A DNA stretch of 11,187 nt from an uncultured Bifidobacterium sp. (GCF_949292005.1 NZ_CASEXV010000020.1:1-11187); one strand, 5' to 3'. Numbered from the stretch's first letter, positions 1 to 5,956 are shown. Notes: generated by a model not told the origin, from the letters alone. A program made the numbers and translations.

Positions 1-2
1 CC

Positions 3-794
3 GCGCTCCCATGGAAAACGGATCTTTTCGCGGAGCTCATACACCGTGTGGTGTCGGTGTGCCAGCCGGCCAGAATCCCCGTGACCGCGAAGATCCGCGT
101 GGGAATCGACCACGAGCATGAGACCTATCTCGACGCCGGGCGCATCGCCGAGGATGAGGGATGCGCGGCCGTCACCCTCCACGCGCGAACCACGGCGGAA
201 TACTATGGCGGGCACTCCGACTGGAGTCGCATAGCCGAACTGGTGCGCGCACTGGACATCCCCGTCTTCGGCAACGGGGACATATGGGGAGCCGACGACG
301 CCGTGGAGATGGTTCGACGGACCGGCTGCGCGGGCGTCGCCATCGGTCGCGGATGCCAAGGACGGCCATGGATGTTCGCCGACATCCGCAACGCCTTCGC
401 GGGAAGTGACGAGCGGGTGAACCCCACGCTTGGTCAGGTCGCGCAGGTTATCCTTCGCCATGCCGCCATGCTCGTCGAATTCTATGATGGCGACGAGCGC
501 ATGGCCGTCCACGACCTGCGCAAGCACATCGCCTGGTATCTCAAAGGCTTTCCCGTGGGAGGGCAGACACGACGCCAATGCATGGAGGCCGAAAGCCTCG
601 ATGACGTGCGCAGGGTCCTCGATACGCTCGACGCGCGGGCCACGCTTCCTCCCAGAATCGTGGACGCTCCACGTGGTCGCACCAGATATGCGCGGAAGGT
701 GCATCTCCCCTACGGATGGCTCGACTCACGGACCACGACGCACGCGCAACGCGAGGAGCTGTTCGGAAACGATCCCATGGATGCGGGATATTGA
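3..794 (+). CDS. dusB: tRNA-dihydrouridine synthase, DusB-like, 3' part (5' end outside window)
   Basis: This is an FMN-dependent enzyme that reduces specific uridines in the tRNA D-loop to dihydrouridine. The frame is open from base 3, so the GTG at 48 is internal and the true start lies upstream; 263 residues are visible. Family motifs occur in order: ALPWKTDLF at the left edge (typical of actinobacterial Dus proteins), VTAKIRVG, LHARTTAEYYGGHSDW, VFGNGDI and GVAIGRGCQGRPWMF, the last two belonging to the FMN-phosphate-binding side of the TIM barrel. The C-terminal helical domain follows with AVHDLRKHIAWYLKGFPVGG. The NxxCP segment holding the catalytic cysteine would be upstream and cannot be checked. 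The stop codon lies inside a TTGACA-containing direct repeat. Family assignment is firm; the B-type subclass is inferred from overall motif resemblance. Confidence 0.93.
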   Translation, partial: ALPWKTDLFAELIHRVVSVCQPARIPVTAKIRVGIDHEHETYLDAGRIAEDEGCAAVTLHARTTAEYYGGHSDWSRIAELVRALDIPVFGNGDIWGADDAVEMVRRTGCAGVAIGRGCQGRPWMFADIRNAFAGSDERVNPTLGQVAQVILRHAAMLVEFYDGDERMAVHDLRKHIAWYLKGFPVGGQTRRQCMEAESLDDVRRVLDTLDARATLPPRIVDAPRGRTRYARKVHLPYGWLDSRTTTHAQREELFGNDPMDAGY

Positions 795-812
795 CACGGG
801 AATATTGACACG
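788..812 (+). repeat. 11-bp direct repeat containing TTGACA, 14-bp period
   Basis: ATATTGACACG occurs at 788-798 and again at 802-812, separated by 3 bases. The dus stop codon (792-794) is inside the first copy. Each copy contains a perfect TTGACA, the consensus -35 hexamer, but no convincing -10 box lies 16-18 bases downstream of either. It could be an operator-type tandem site, a duplicated promoter element or a chance micro-duplication; no function is claimed. Confidence 0.6.
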
Positions 813-911
813 AAAAAGGATGTGGCCGGCGCGCATGCGGCGTACCATGGCAAAAATGGGAAAACACGGCCATGCAACGCGGAATAGGCGATCTGCGTGA
901 TTGTTCTGCGA

Positions 912-917
912 TAGAGT
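912..917 (+). promoter_or_regulatory. candidate -10 box for ftsZ
   Basis: TAGAGT fits the TANNNT pattern and lies 29 bases before the ftsZ ATG, which would give a short leader containing the AGGAG at 939-943. No good -35 hexamer is seen 16-19 bases upstream, so the assignment is weak. The rest of the 795-946 gap holds only the direct repeat at its left end and a 17-codon ORF (847-900) without a Shine-Dalgarno. Confidence 0.3.
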
Positions 918-938
918 AGGCGTAACCGTGTGAGTGAC

Positions 939-943
939 AGGAG
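939..943 (+). promoter_or_regulatory. ftsZ Shine-Dalgarno; leaves the start codon ambiguous
   Basis: AGGAG lies 3 bases before ATG 947 and 6 bases before an in-frame GTG at 950. The spacing favours the GTG, while codon strength favours the ATG. The two choices differ by one residue. Confidence 0.6.
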
Positions 944-946
944 ACA

Positions 947-2155
947 ATGGTGAGCGAGATTGCCCAGACTGACAATTTCAACGACAAGACCAACATCAAG
1001 GTCGTCGGGGTCGGTGGTGCAGGCGGAAACGCCGTGAATCGCATGATCGCCGACGGGTTGCAAAACGTTGAATTCGTGGCCGTCAACACCGATGCGAAGG
1101 ATCTGCTGAGGTCGGACGCCAACATCAAGATATCGCTCAGCGACGGTTCCAGTCGTGGTCTGGGGGCGGGCGCCGATCCCGAAAAGGGAGCCAAGGCCGC
1201 GCAGGATCATCAGTCCGACATCGAGGAGGCCGTCAAAGGCTCCGACATGGTGTTCGTGACCTGTGGTGAAGGTGGCGGCACCGGCACGGGGGCAAGTCCC
1301 ATCGTCGCCCGTGCGGCTCACCAGCAGGGGGCTTTGACGATTGCCGTCGTCACACGCCCGTTCTCCTTCGAAGGTCCGCAGCGTGCGGCTTCGGCCAGGC
1401 TGGGAATCGAGAACCTCCGCAAGGAGGTCGACGCGCTGATCGTCATTCCCAACGACCGGCTGCTTGAGATATCCGACCGCACCATCGGCATCATCGACGC
1501 ATTCAAAACCGCGGACACCGCCCTGCTTGCGGGCGTTCAGGGAATCACCGACCTGATAACCCTCAACTCGTACATTCACGTGGATTTCTCCGATGTCAGC
1601 GCGATTTTGCGTGGAGCGGGCACCGCACTGTTCGGCATCGGATCGGCGCGCGGCGAGGACCGCGCCACCCAGGCGGCCGAGATCGCGATCAGCTCGCCTC
1701 TCCTCGAGGACAGCATCGAAGGCGCGCACGGGGCGCTTATCAACGTCGCGGGGCCCACCGACCTCAAGATGCAGGAGGCATCCGCCGCCGTCGAGCTGGT
1801 CCGCAAGGCCATCCACCCGGAGGCCCAGATCATCTGGGGCCTCGCCCTTGACGACACCTACGGGGACGAGTTGCGTGTGACCGTCATCGCGGCCGGATTC
1901 GACTCCGAATCACAGAAGGCGAGCGAAACCTCGAAGGCCGATAAGCCCGAGATGGAATCCTCCCCTCGTGATGCGGCGCCAACGAACGCCGCCGCTCCCG
2001 TGTCCGAGCCTGCGCCGGTCCAGAACCCGCTCGATGATTCGACCCCCGAATCCACGCCCGCGGTGTCGACGCGGCCGCTGGACGAGACAAGCGAGCATGA
2101 GGTCATATCGTCCGGGGACCTCGGGGATCTCGATATACCGGATTTTCTGCGCTGA
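947..2155 (+). CDS. ftsZ: cell division protein FtsZ
   Basis: FtsZ is the tubulin-like GTPase that polymerises into the cytoplasmic Z-ring and recruits the divisome. The protein has 402 residues, normal for the family. Visible motifs: VVGVGGAGGNAVNRM (about 19-33, nucleotide binding), NTDA (47-50), GLGAGADPEKG (71-81), the tubulin signature GEGGGTGTG (107-115), RPFSFEG (137-143), and a T7 loop at 211-217 reading HVDFSDV. D213 and D216 of the T7 loop, the catalytic acids donated to the neighbouring subunit, are present, but the usual first Asn is His211. After about residue 315 comes a Ser/Pro/Ala/Thr/Glu-rich linker of roughly 75 residues, then the conserved tail DLDIPDFLR that binds partners such as SepF. 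ATG 947 is used; GTG 950 is an alternative. ftsZ is followed 26 bases later by sepF, probably in one operon. No ftsQ or murC lies immediately upstream; dus does. Confidence 0.98.
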   Translation: MVSEIAQTDNFNDKTNIKVVGVGGAGGNAVNRMIADGLQNVEFVAVNTDAKDLLRSDANIKISLSDGSSRGLGAGADPEKGAKAAQDHQSDIEEAVKGSDMVFVTCGEGGGTGTGASPIVARAAHQQGALTIAVVTRPFSFEGPQRAASARLGIENLRKEVDALIVIPNDRLLEISDRTIGIIDAFKTADTALLAGVQGITDLITLNSYIHVDFSDVSAILRGAGTALFGIGSARGEDRATQAAEIAISSPLLEDSIEGAHGALINVAGPTDLKMQEASAAVELVRKAIHPEAQIIWGLALDDTYGDELRVTVIAAGFDSESQKASETSKADKPEMESSPRDAAPTNAAAPVSEPAPVQNPLDDSTPESTPAVSTRPLDETSEHEVISSGDLGDLDIPDFLR

Positions 2156-2169
2156 ACGCGCGTTAGGCG

Positions 2170-2175
2170 AAAGGA
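2170..2175 (+). promoter_or_regulatory. sepF Shine-Dalgarno
   Basis: AAAGGA ends 6 bases before ATG 2182, good spacing that supports this start. Confidence 0.55.
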
Positions 2176-2181
2176 ACTCGC

Positions 2182-2658
2182 ATGGCAGGGTTTATGAAGA
2201 ACGCGATGTCCTATCTTGGCATGACGGATGTCGTAGAGGATGAGGACCTCGTCGAGCCGGATACGGATGAGGGACAGTCGTCCTTCGACTCGGACCGCAC
2301 CTTCACGCCTCTCGCGGGTTCCACAGGCACGCCGGCCGCCGGTTCGGGCCGCGACACGAGCACCCCGTTCCCCAATCGCGTGAACAGAATCACCACCATC
2401 CATCCCAAAACCTACGAGGACGCCCAACTAGTGGGGAGGGCCATCCGTGACGGCGTTCCCGTCGTGCTCAACCTCACCGGCGTCTCTGAGGCTGTGGCCT
2501 TCCGCATCGTGGACTTCTCCGCCGGGGTTGTGTTCGGTGTGCGGGGCTCCATCGAGCGCGTCACGCCCAGGGTCTTCCTCCTGAGTCCCGCGCAGGTGAA
2601 CATCAAGGTCGAGGAGTCGAAAAAGAAGGCGTCGTCAGGGGACCTTTTCTCCGACTGA
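2182..2658 (+). CDS. sepF: cell division protein SepF (DUF552 family)
   Basis: SepF is a cytoplasmic, membrane-associated divisome protein. In actinobacteria, which generally lack FtsA, it is the main known tether of FtsZ to the membrane. The 158-residue protein shows the standard layout. An N-terminal stretch (MAGFMKNAMSYLGM, 1-14) looks like the amphipathic membrane-binding helix. An acidic then Ser/Thr/Gly/Pro-rich linker covers about 18-65. The compact SepF domain spans about 68-143 with ITTIHPKTYEDAQ, VVLNLTG, VDFSAGVVFGVRGSIERV and VFLLSPAQVNI. The glycine-containing GVVFG..GSIERV segment matches the dimer and polymer core of the family. The start is supported by the purine-rich site at 2170-2175. 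In many actinobacteria ylmD- and yggS-type genes lie between ftsZ and sepF; here only 26 bases do. Confidence 0.96.
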   Translation: MAGFMKNAMSYLGMTDVVEDEDLVEPDTDEGQSSFDSDRTFTPLAGSTGTPAAGSGRDTSTPFPNRVNRITTIHPKTYEDAQLVGRAIRDGVPVVLNLTGVSEAVAFRIVDFSAGVVFGVRGSIERVTPRVFLLSPAQVNIKVEESKKKASSGDLFSD

Positions 2659-2725
2659 ATCGTTTCGAGTCGTTCCGGCTGAATTGACGTTGTTGGCTCA
2701 TTCTCTTCCGGCTTACCGGCTCATG

Positions 2726-2731
2726 TAGGGT
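2726..2731 (+). promoter_or_regulatory. candidate -10 box for a leaderless yggT transcript
   Basis: TAGGGT, directly preceded by TG, ends exactly 7 bases before ATG 2739, so transcription would begin at or next to the A of the start codon. No plausible -35 is seen 16-19 bases upstream. The arrangement closely resembles that before lspA. The 2659-2738 gap also contains three scattered CCGGCT hexamers (2675, 2708, 2716). Confidence 0.4.
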
Positions 2732-2738
2732 TGGATTC

Positions 2739-3020
2739 ATGTTTTTCTATCTCATCGCGCGGATCGTCAACTCCGTCATCGGAATCTACATGACGATTCT
2801 GATCATCAGGATGGTGTTGGACTGGATCGCCGTGCTTGCTCGCAACTGGCACCCCACGGGCATCATCCGTGACCTCATCGGAATCGTCTATCAGCTCACC
2901 GATCCGCCGCTGAGATGGCTGCGCCAGTACATCAAGCCGATATGGTTCGGATCCTTCGGTTTGGACGTGAGCTTTATTGTGCTCTATTTCGCGCTATACA
3001 TTCTTCAAATTCTGATTTAG
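2739..3020 (+). CDS. yggT: YggT family membrane protein
   Basis: This is a small integral membrane protein of 93 residues whose family is regularly encoded beside sepF and divIVA; its biochemical role is not settled, and links to division-site or envelope organisation are inferred mainly from context. Two hydrophobic stretches are visible, about 4-33 and 73-92. Between them lies the family hallmark YQLTDPPLRWLRQYI (about 51-65), followed by the conserved DVSFIVLYFALYIL segment. There is no clear Shine-Dalgarno: the only AGGG (2727-2730) overlaps a -10-like TAGGGT placed 7 bases before the ATG, which suggests leaderless translation. It lies 80 bases after sepF and 108 bases before divIVA, so it may be transcribed both with sepF and from its own promoter. 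Confidence 0.92.
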   Translation: MFFYLIARIVNSVIGIYMTILIIRMVLDWIAVLARNWHPTGIIRDLIGIVYQLTDPPLRWLRQYIKPIWFGSFGLDVSFIVLYFALYILQILI

Positions 3021-3043
3021 ACGGTCATATCGCCGCAAACGCT

Positions 3044-3073
3044 GTGACACCGCTGGAAGCATCGTGCTAGCAT
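3044..3073 (+). promoter_or_regulatory. probable divIVA promoter
   Basis: GTGACA (3044-3049, five of six matches to TTGACA), an 18-base spacer, and TAGCAT (3068-3073) preceded by TGC form an extended -10 promoter of good quality. It predicts a start near 3080 and a leader of about 50 nt containing the divIVA ribosome site. A 9-bp direct repeat GCATCGTGC (3059-3067 and 3099-3107) flanks the predicted start; its meaning is unknown. Confidence 0.55.
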
Positions 3074-3114
3074 TGCGAAGGATACCGTACACAGCGAGGC
3101 ATCGTGCCCAAAGC

Positions 3115-3120
3115 GAGGTG
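3115..3120 (+). promoter_or_regulatory. divIVA Shine-Dalgarno
   Basis: GAGGTG ends 8 bases before ATG 3129 and supports that start. Confidence 0.6.
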
Positions 3121-3128
3121 TAAGACAA

Positions 3129-4409
3129 ATGGCTCTGTTGACGCCGAAGGATATACGAAAGCATACCTTCCAGACCGTCCGATTCAAGGAGGGTTACGAT
3201 GTCGATGAAGTTGACGATTTCCTGGATCAGGTAACCGAAACCATCGAGGCTCTCGGAAAGCAGGCCGTGCAAGGCTCGGGGCAATCCACCCAGTCGCTCG
3301 GCGCTGATGTCGCCGCGCTCAACGGCAAGATCGCCGAACTGACCACACAGCTGCAGTCCGCCCAGGAGGAGAACTCCCGGCTTAAGGAAACCCAAGGGAC
3401 GCAGGCGTCGCAGGTCGACGCCGCCAAGCTCACCGAGGCCGAGGAAAGCAACCGGGCGCTGTCCGCGCAGAACGAGCAGCTCAAGGCGCAGGTCGAGCGT
3501 CTCGGAACCCAGGTGGACCAGCTCACAGCGCAGGCCGCGGACGCCGCCGGAGCCAAGGAGCTTGGACAGCAGCTCACCGCCGTGCAGCACGAGCGCGACG
3601 AGCTTCGCGTCGAGAACCAGCGTCTCGCCAGGGATCTTCAGGAAGCCAACACCAAGTTCCGGGACGCGCAGACCGAGGCGTCCAAGCTCACCGAGGCCGT
3701 CAGTCAGCAGTCCGGGAAGCTGCAGGACGTTTCGCGCCAGCTTGAGGAGGCCCGCCAGCGTGAGGACCAGCTTCGCGCCCAGGTGTCGAAGATGGAGCCC
3801 AACACGGAGACCGGAAGCCTCCAGAAGATCGCCGGAGCCGCGAACTCCGCGTCCTCCGAGCCCGAGCGCGCGACCGCGATGCTGACGCTCGCGATGCAGC
3901 TTCACGACCAGTACGTCGACAAGGGCAAGGCCCAGGCCAAGGAGATCGTCACCACCGCGCAGAACAAGTACGACAACATGGTGTCGAAGGCGAACGAGTA
4001 CTCGACCCGCACCCGTTCCGAGGCTGATGAGTACAGCAACCAGACCCGCGGAAAGGCCGACACCTACTCCAAGAACGTTCACGCCGACGCCGATGCCTAT
4101 TCGGCGAAGACTCGTCAGGACGCGGACATCTATTCGAAGAACAAGCGCACGGAAAGCGACACCTACGAGGCCGAGGTCCAGCGCCGCGCAGCGGAGTACG
4201 ATTCCAAGACCCGGTCTGGAGCGGATAGCTACGCTCAGCAGGTCCGCGAGAACCTCGAATCGCAGTCCAAGGTCATCGAGAGCAACATCCAGGGACTCAA
4301 GCAGTTCGAGGGCGAGTACCGTTCACGGCTCACCGACTTCCTCAACCAGCTTGTCGCCCAGGTCTCCGACACCAACAGCTTCAACAAGGTCGACCAGAGC
4401 AAGAACTGA
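3129..4409 (+). CDS. divIVA: polar/septal growth protein DivIVA (Wag31)
   Basis: DivIVA is a cytoplasmic coiled-coil scaffold that binds negatively curved membrane at poles and septa and, in actinobacteria, directs cell-wall growth. The protein has 426 residues. The N-terminal lipid-binding domain (1-40) begins MALLTPKDIRKHTF and contains RFKEGYDVDEVDDFLDQV. A long Gln/Glu/Leu-rich coiled coil covers about 58-222. A short Asn/Ser/Pro region leads to a second helical block beginning ERATAMLTLAMQLHDQYV (about 247-264), typical of actinobacterial DivIVA. Residues 289-376 are eight 11-residue repeats with an invariant Tyr. The tail contains LKQFEGEYRSRLTDFL, matching the conserved C-terminal segment of the family. 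It is longer than Mycobacterium Wag31 (about 260 residues) and close to Streptomyces DivIVA in size. It has its own probable promoter and ribosome site. Confidence 0.96.
   Translation: MALLTPKDIRKHTFQTVRFKEGYDVDEVDDFLDQVTETIEALGKQAVQGSGQSTQSLGADVAALNGKIAELTTQLQSAQEENSRLKETQGTQASQVDAAKLTEAEESNRALSAQNEQLKAQVERLGTQVDQLTAQAADAAGAKELGQQLTAVQHERDELRVENQRLARDLQEANTKFRDAQTEASKLTEAVSQQSGKLQDVSRQLEEARQREDQLRAQVSKMEPNTETGSLQKIAGAANSASSEPERATAMLTLAMQLHDQYVDKGKAQAKEIVTTAQNKYDNMVSKANEYSTRTRSEADEYSNQTRGKADTYSKNVHADADAYSAKTRQDADIYSKNKRTESDTYEAEVQRRAAEYDSKTRSGADSYAQQVRENLESQSKVIESNIQGLKQFEGEYRSRLTDFLNQLVAQVSDTNSFNKVDQSKN
3993..4256 (+). repeat. eight tandem 33-bp units encoding an 11-residue Tyr repeat in DivIVA
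   Basis: Residues 289-376 divide without gaps into eight units of 11: NEYSTRTRSEA, DEYSNQTRGKA, DTYSKNVHADA, DAYSAKTRQDA, DIYSKNKRTES, DTYEAEVQRRA, AEYDSKTRSGA, DSYAQQVRENL. Tyr is at position 3 in all eight, Asp or Asn at position 1 in seven, Thr or Val at position 7 in seven, Arg at position 8 in six and Ala at position 11 in six. The DNA units are diverged, so the repeat is old and kept at protein level. An 11-residue period fits a hendecad coiled coil. Confidence 0.9.
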
Positions 4410-4419
4410 CCTGTAGAAT
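4390..4419 (+). promoter_or_regulatory. candidate lspA promoter for a leaderless transcript
   Basis: TCGACC (4390-4395), an 18-base spacer and TAGAAT (4414-4419) preceded by TG. The -10 box ends exactly 7 bases before the lspA ATG. No Shine-Dalgarno is present in the 17 bases between the divIVA stop and the lspA start. The -35 overlaps the end of the divIVA coding sequence. Confidence 0.5.
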
Positions 4420-4426
4420 CTGACTC

Positions 4427-4969
4427 ATGTCGCACAATTTACCAAGACGGCCGCGCGTAAGAGCGGCCGTCTTCGCATGTCTGTCCATCGTTCTTCTCGC
4501 AGTGGACCAGTCAACCAAGATATGGGCTCAGCAAGCGTTGGCCGGAGGTGAGAGCATCCGCATCATGCCGGGGCTTTCCCTTACGCTCGTGCGCAATCCT
4601 GGAGCGACGCTGGGGTTGGGGTCGTCGAGGACCTGGCTGATATCCCTTGTGGCCATTCTCGCCTGCGTGGGGATCGTTGTGCTGGCCACGCGAACCGACT
4701 CCCTTGTCTGGACCATAGCCCTCGCGATGGGATTCGCGGGAGCCCTGGGCAACCTCATCGACCGCATCGTCCATGCCACGGGATTCATGGACGGCAAGGT
4801 CGTCGATTTCCTTGACTATGGATGGTCCGTGGGAAATGTCGCCGACATCGCGCTTATGGGAGCCGGAGTGCTCATCGTGATCATGGTCGTGTCCGGAGTG
4901 CCGTTCACCGTGTCCGCGGATGCCGATGCCGGCCGCGGCGGCGGACAAGGGGAGGACCAGGGTCGATGA
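4427..4969 (+). CDS. lspA: lipoprotein signal peptidase (signal peptidase II)
   Basis: LspA is the membrane aspartyl protease that removes signal peptides from diacylglyceryl-modified prolipoproteins. The 180-residue protein carries the family motifs: AVDQSTK (25-31), VRNPGATLGLG (55-65), GALGNLIDR (105-113) and VVDFLDY ... GNVADIAL (125-143). The catalytic aspartates correspond to D112 and D140. Four membrane helices are apparent, about 13-29, 69-87, 92-110 and 141-158. The N-terminus (PRRPRVR) is basic, fitting a cytoplasmic end. The C-terminal 20 residues are Gly/Asp-rich and probably disordered. No ribosome site precedes the ATG, and a -10 box sits 7 bases upstream. A strong 11-bp hairpin lies at 4444-4473, inside codons 6-16. 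The stop overlaps the rluD start (ATGA), indicating translational coupling. Confidence 0.96.
   Translation: MSHNLPRRPRVRAAVFACLSIVLLAVDQSTKIWAQQALAGGESIRIMPGLSLTLVRNPGATLGLGSSRTWLISLVAILACVGIVVLATRTDSLVWTIALAMGFAGALGNLIDRIVHATGFMDGKVVDFLDYGWSVGNVADIALMGAGVLIVIMVVSGVPFTVSADADAGRGGGQGEDQGR
4444..4473. repeat. perfect 11-bp inverted repeat (hairpin) inside the 5' end of lspA
   Basis: AAGACGGCCGC (4444-4454), an 8-base loop GCGTAAGA (4455-4462), and GCGGCCGTCTT (4463-4473). The arms are perfectly complementary and 8 of 11 pairs are G-C. The stem starts 18 nt from the A of the lspA ATG. Only a short CTTCG follows rather than a T-run, so it is not a textbook intrinsic terminator. It might act as a weak terminator for divIVA read-through, as a 5' structure on lspA mRNA, or as a protein-binding palindrome. 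Confidence 0.85.
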
Positions 4970-5880
4970 GTCATGTCGCCCCCGCACCGGACGCCCTGAT
5001 AGGGCGTCGATTCGATGTCGCCGTAGCCAAGATGCTGGGAGTGTCCCGTACCAGGGCGGCGGAGATCATCGAAACGGGTCAGGCCACCGTTCTGGGGCGT
5101 CCCATGACCAAGGCCTCCACGCTTCTCGACGGCGACATGGTAGACATCGATCTGGTCGAGGAACGGGAGAACGTCGAGCCTCCCGCCGAGGATATGCCCA
5201 TTGTGTACGAGGACGACGATGTGGTCGTGGTCGACAAGCCCGTGGGAGTGGCCGCCCACGCATCGGTCGGATGGACCGGCCCCACCGTTCTGGGCAGTCT
5301 GCGCCGCAGGGGAGTGCACATTTCCTCGTATGGGGCGCCCGGCAGGGAGGGGATCGTCAGCCGGTTGGATGTCGGCACAAGCGGTCTGATGCTCGTATGC
5401 AAGTCCGATCTCGCCTACAAGGAGATGAGACGCCAGTTTTCCGAGCATGAGGTCGTCAAAACGTATCATGCGCTTGTCCAAGGCGATCTGAGGGAGGACA
5501 AGGCGACCATCGAGGCCCCCATCGGACGCGCCAAGGTCTCGGACTTCCGATTCACCATCACTCCAGCCGGGAAGCCGGCCATCACTCACTGGGATGTGAT
5601 TCGCAGATACGGCGAGGCGACGCTCGTGTCCGTGAATCTGGAGACGGGGCGCACCCATCAGATCCGCGTTCATTTCTCATCCATCGGCCACCCGCTCGCC
5701 GGCGATCCGATGTATGGAGGCAATCCGGTTCTCGCCAACAGGCTCGGCCTCACACGGCAGTGGCTTCACGCGATGCGGTTGGAGTTCCGGCATCCCAGCA
5801 CGCATGTGTGGACCACCGTCACGTCCACGTATCCCGCGGATCTTGCGCACGCTCTGGACGTGATGTCGTCCACGCGCTGA
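4966..5880 (+). CDS. rluD: 23S rRNA pseudouridine synthase, RluA/RluD family
   Basis: The enzyme isomerises uridines to pseudouridine in ribosomal RNA, by homology helix 69 of 23S rRNA, although the exact target is inferred. ATG 4966 gives 304 residues. Longer upstream extension of the frame is rejected because it would run through lspA and lacks family sequence. An S4 RNA-binding domain occupies about 12-65. The catalytic domain begins at VVVVDKPVGVAAHAS (86-100). The active-site motif is SRLDVGTSGL (132-141) with catalytic D135; the usual His of HRLD is Ser here. GRTHQIRVHFSSIGHPLAGD near the C-terminus is the second signature. GGAGG at 4951-4955 lies 10 bases before the start, and the ATGA overlap with the lspA stop suggests coupled translation. 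Confidence 0.94.
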   Translation: MSHVAPAPDALIGRRFDVAVAKMLGVSRTRAAEIIETGQATVLGRPMTKASTLLDGDMVDIDLVEERENVEPPAEDMPIVYEDDDVVVVDKPVGVAAHASVGWTGPTVLGSLRRRGVHISSYGAPGREGIVSRLDVGTSGLMLVCKSDLAYKEMRRQFSEHEVVKTYHALVQGDLREDKATIEAPIGRAKVSDFRFTITPAGKPAITHWDVIRRYGEATLVSVNLETGRTHQIRVHFSSIGHPLAGDPMYGGNPVLANRLGLTRQWLHAMRLEFRHPSTHVWTTVTSTYPADLAHALDVMSSTR

Positions 5881-5950
5881 CGCGCCAACGACGCCAATGC
5901 GCGCAAGGCCGGAACGGGAGCACGGCTCTCCTGAGGTCAGATCGCACCGT

Positions 5951-5956
5951 TATGGT
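5951..5956 (+). promoter_or_regulatory. candidate -10 box for a leaderless dnaE transcript
   Basis: TATGGT ends exactly 7 bases before ATG 5964. The 7-base gap is GGGAGGC, whose GGGAGG resembles a Shine-Dalgarno but sits only 1 base from the ATG, too near to work normally. No good -35 is visible. The 5881-5950 stretch contains only a weak 6-bp stem (5916-5930) with no T-run. Confidence 0.4.

Noticed and set aside
846..874. CATGGC / GCCATG inverted repeat upstream of ftsZ
   Set aside because: Six-base arms with a 17-base loop are expected many times by chance in this window.
847..900. A 17-codon ORF (MAKMGKHGHATRNRRSA) upstream of ftsZ
   Set aside because: No Shine-Dalgarno or -10 box at the leaderless distance, and too short to judge; a leader peptide cannot be supported.
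710..1816. A 368-codon minus-strand frame opposite ftsZ and its leader
   Set aside because: Translation is low in recognisable motifs and the region is explained by ftsZ on the other strand; no ribosome site or conserved sequence seen.
2155..2164. AACGCGCGTT perfect palindrome between ftsZ and sepF
   Set aside because: A 10-bp self-complementary site needs only five matches and is common in G+C-rich DNA.
2994..4082. A 362-codon minus-strand frame opposite divIVA, rich in Leu, Val and Gly
   Set aside because: The composition is a mirror of the Gln/Glu/Lys codons of the coiled coil; no membrane-protein family pattern is evident.
4911..4947. TGTCCGC / GCGGACA inverted repeat at the lspA 3' end just before the rluD ribosome site
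   Set aside because: Seven-base arms with a 23-base loop in a Gly/Arg-coding G+C-rich tail; not distinguishable from chance.
4822..4965. Upstream extension of the rluD frame
   Set aside because: It lies within lspA, has an Arg-rich shadow composition, and the S4 domain begins only after ATG 4966.
5916..5930. Possible rluD terminator stem GGGAGC-ACG-GCTCTC
   Set aside because: Only six pairs including a G-T wobble, and no T-run follows.
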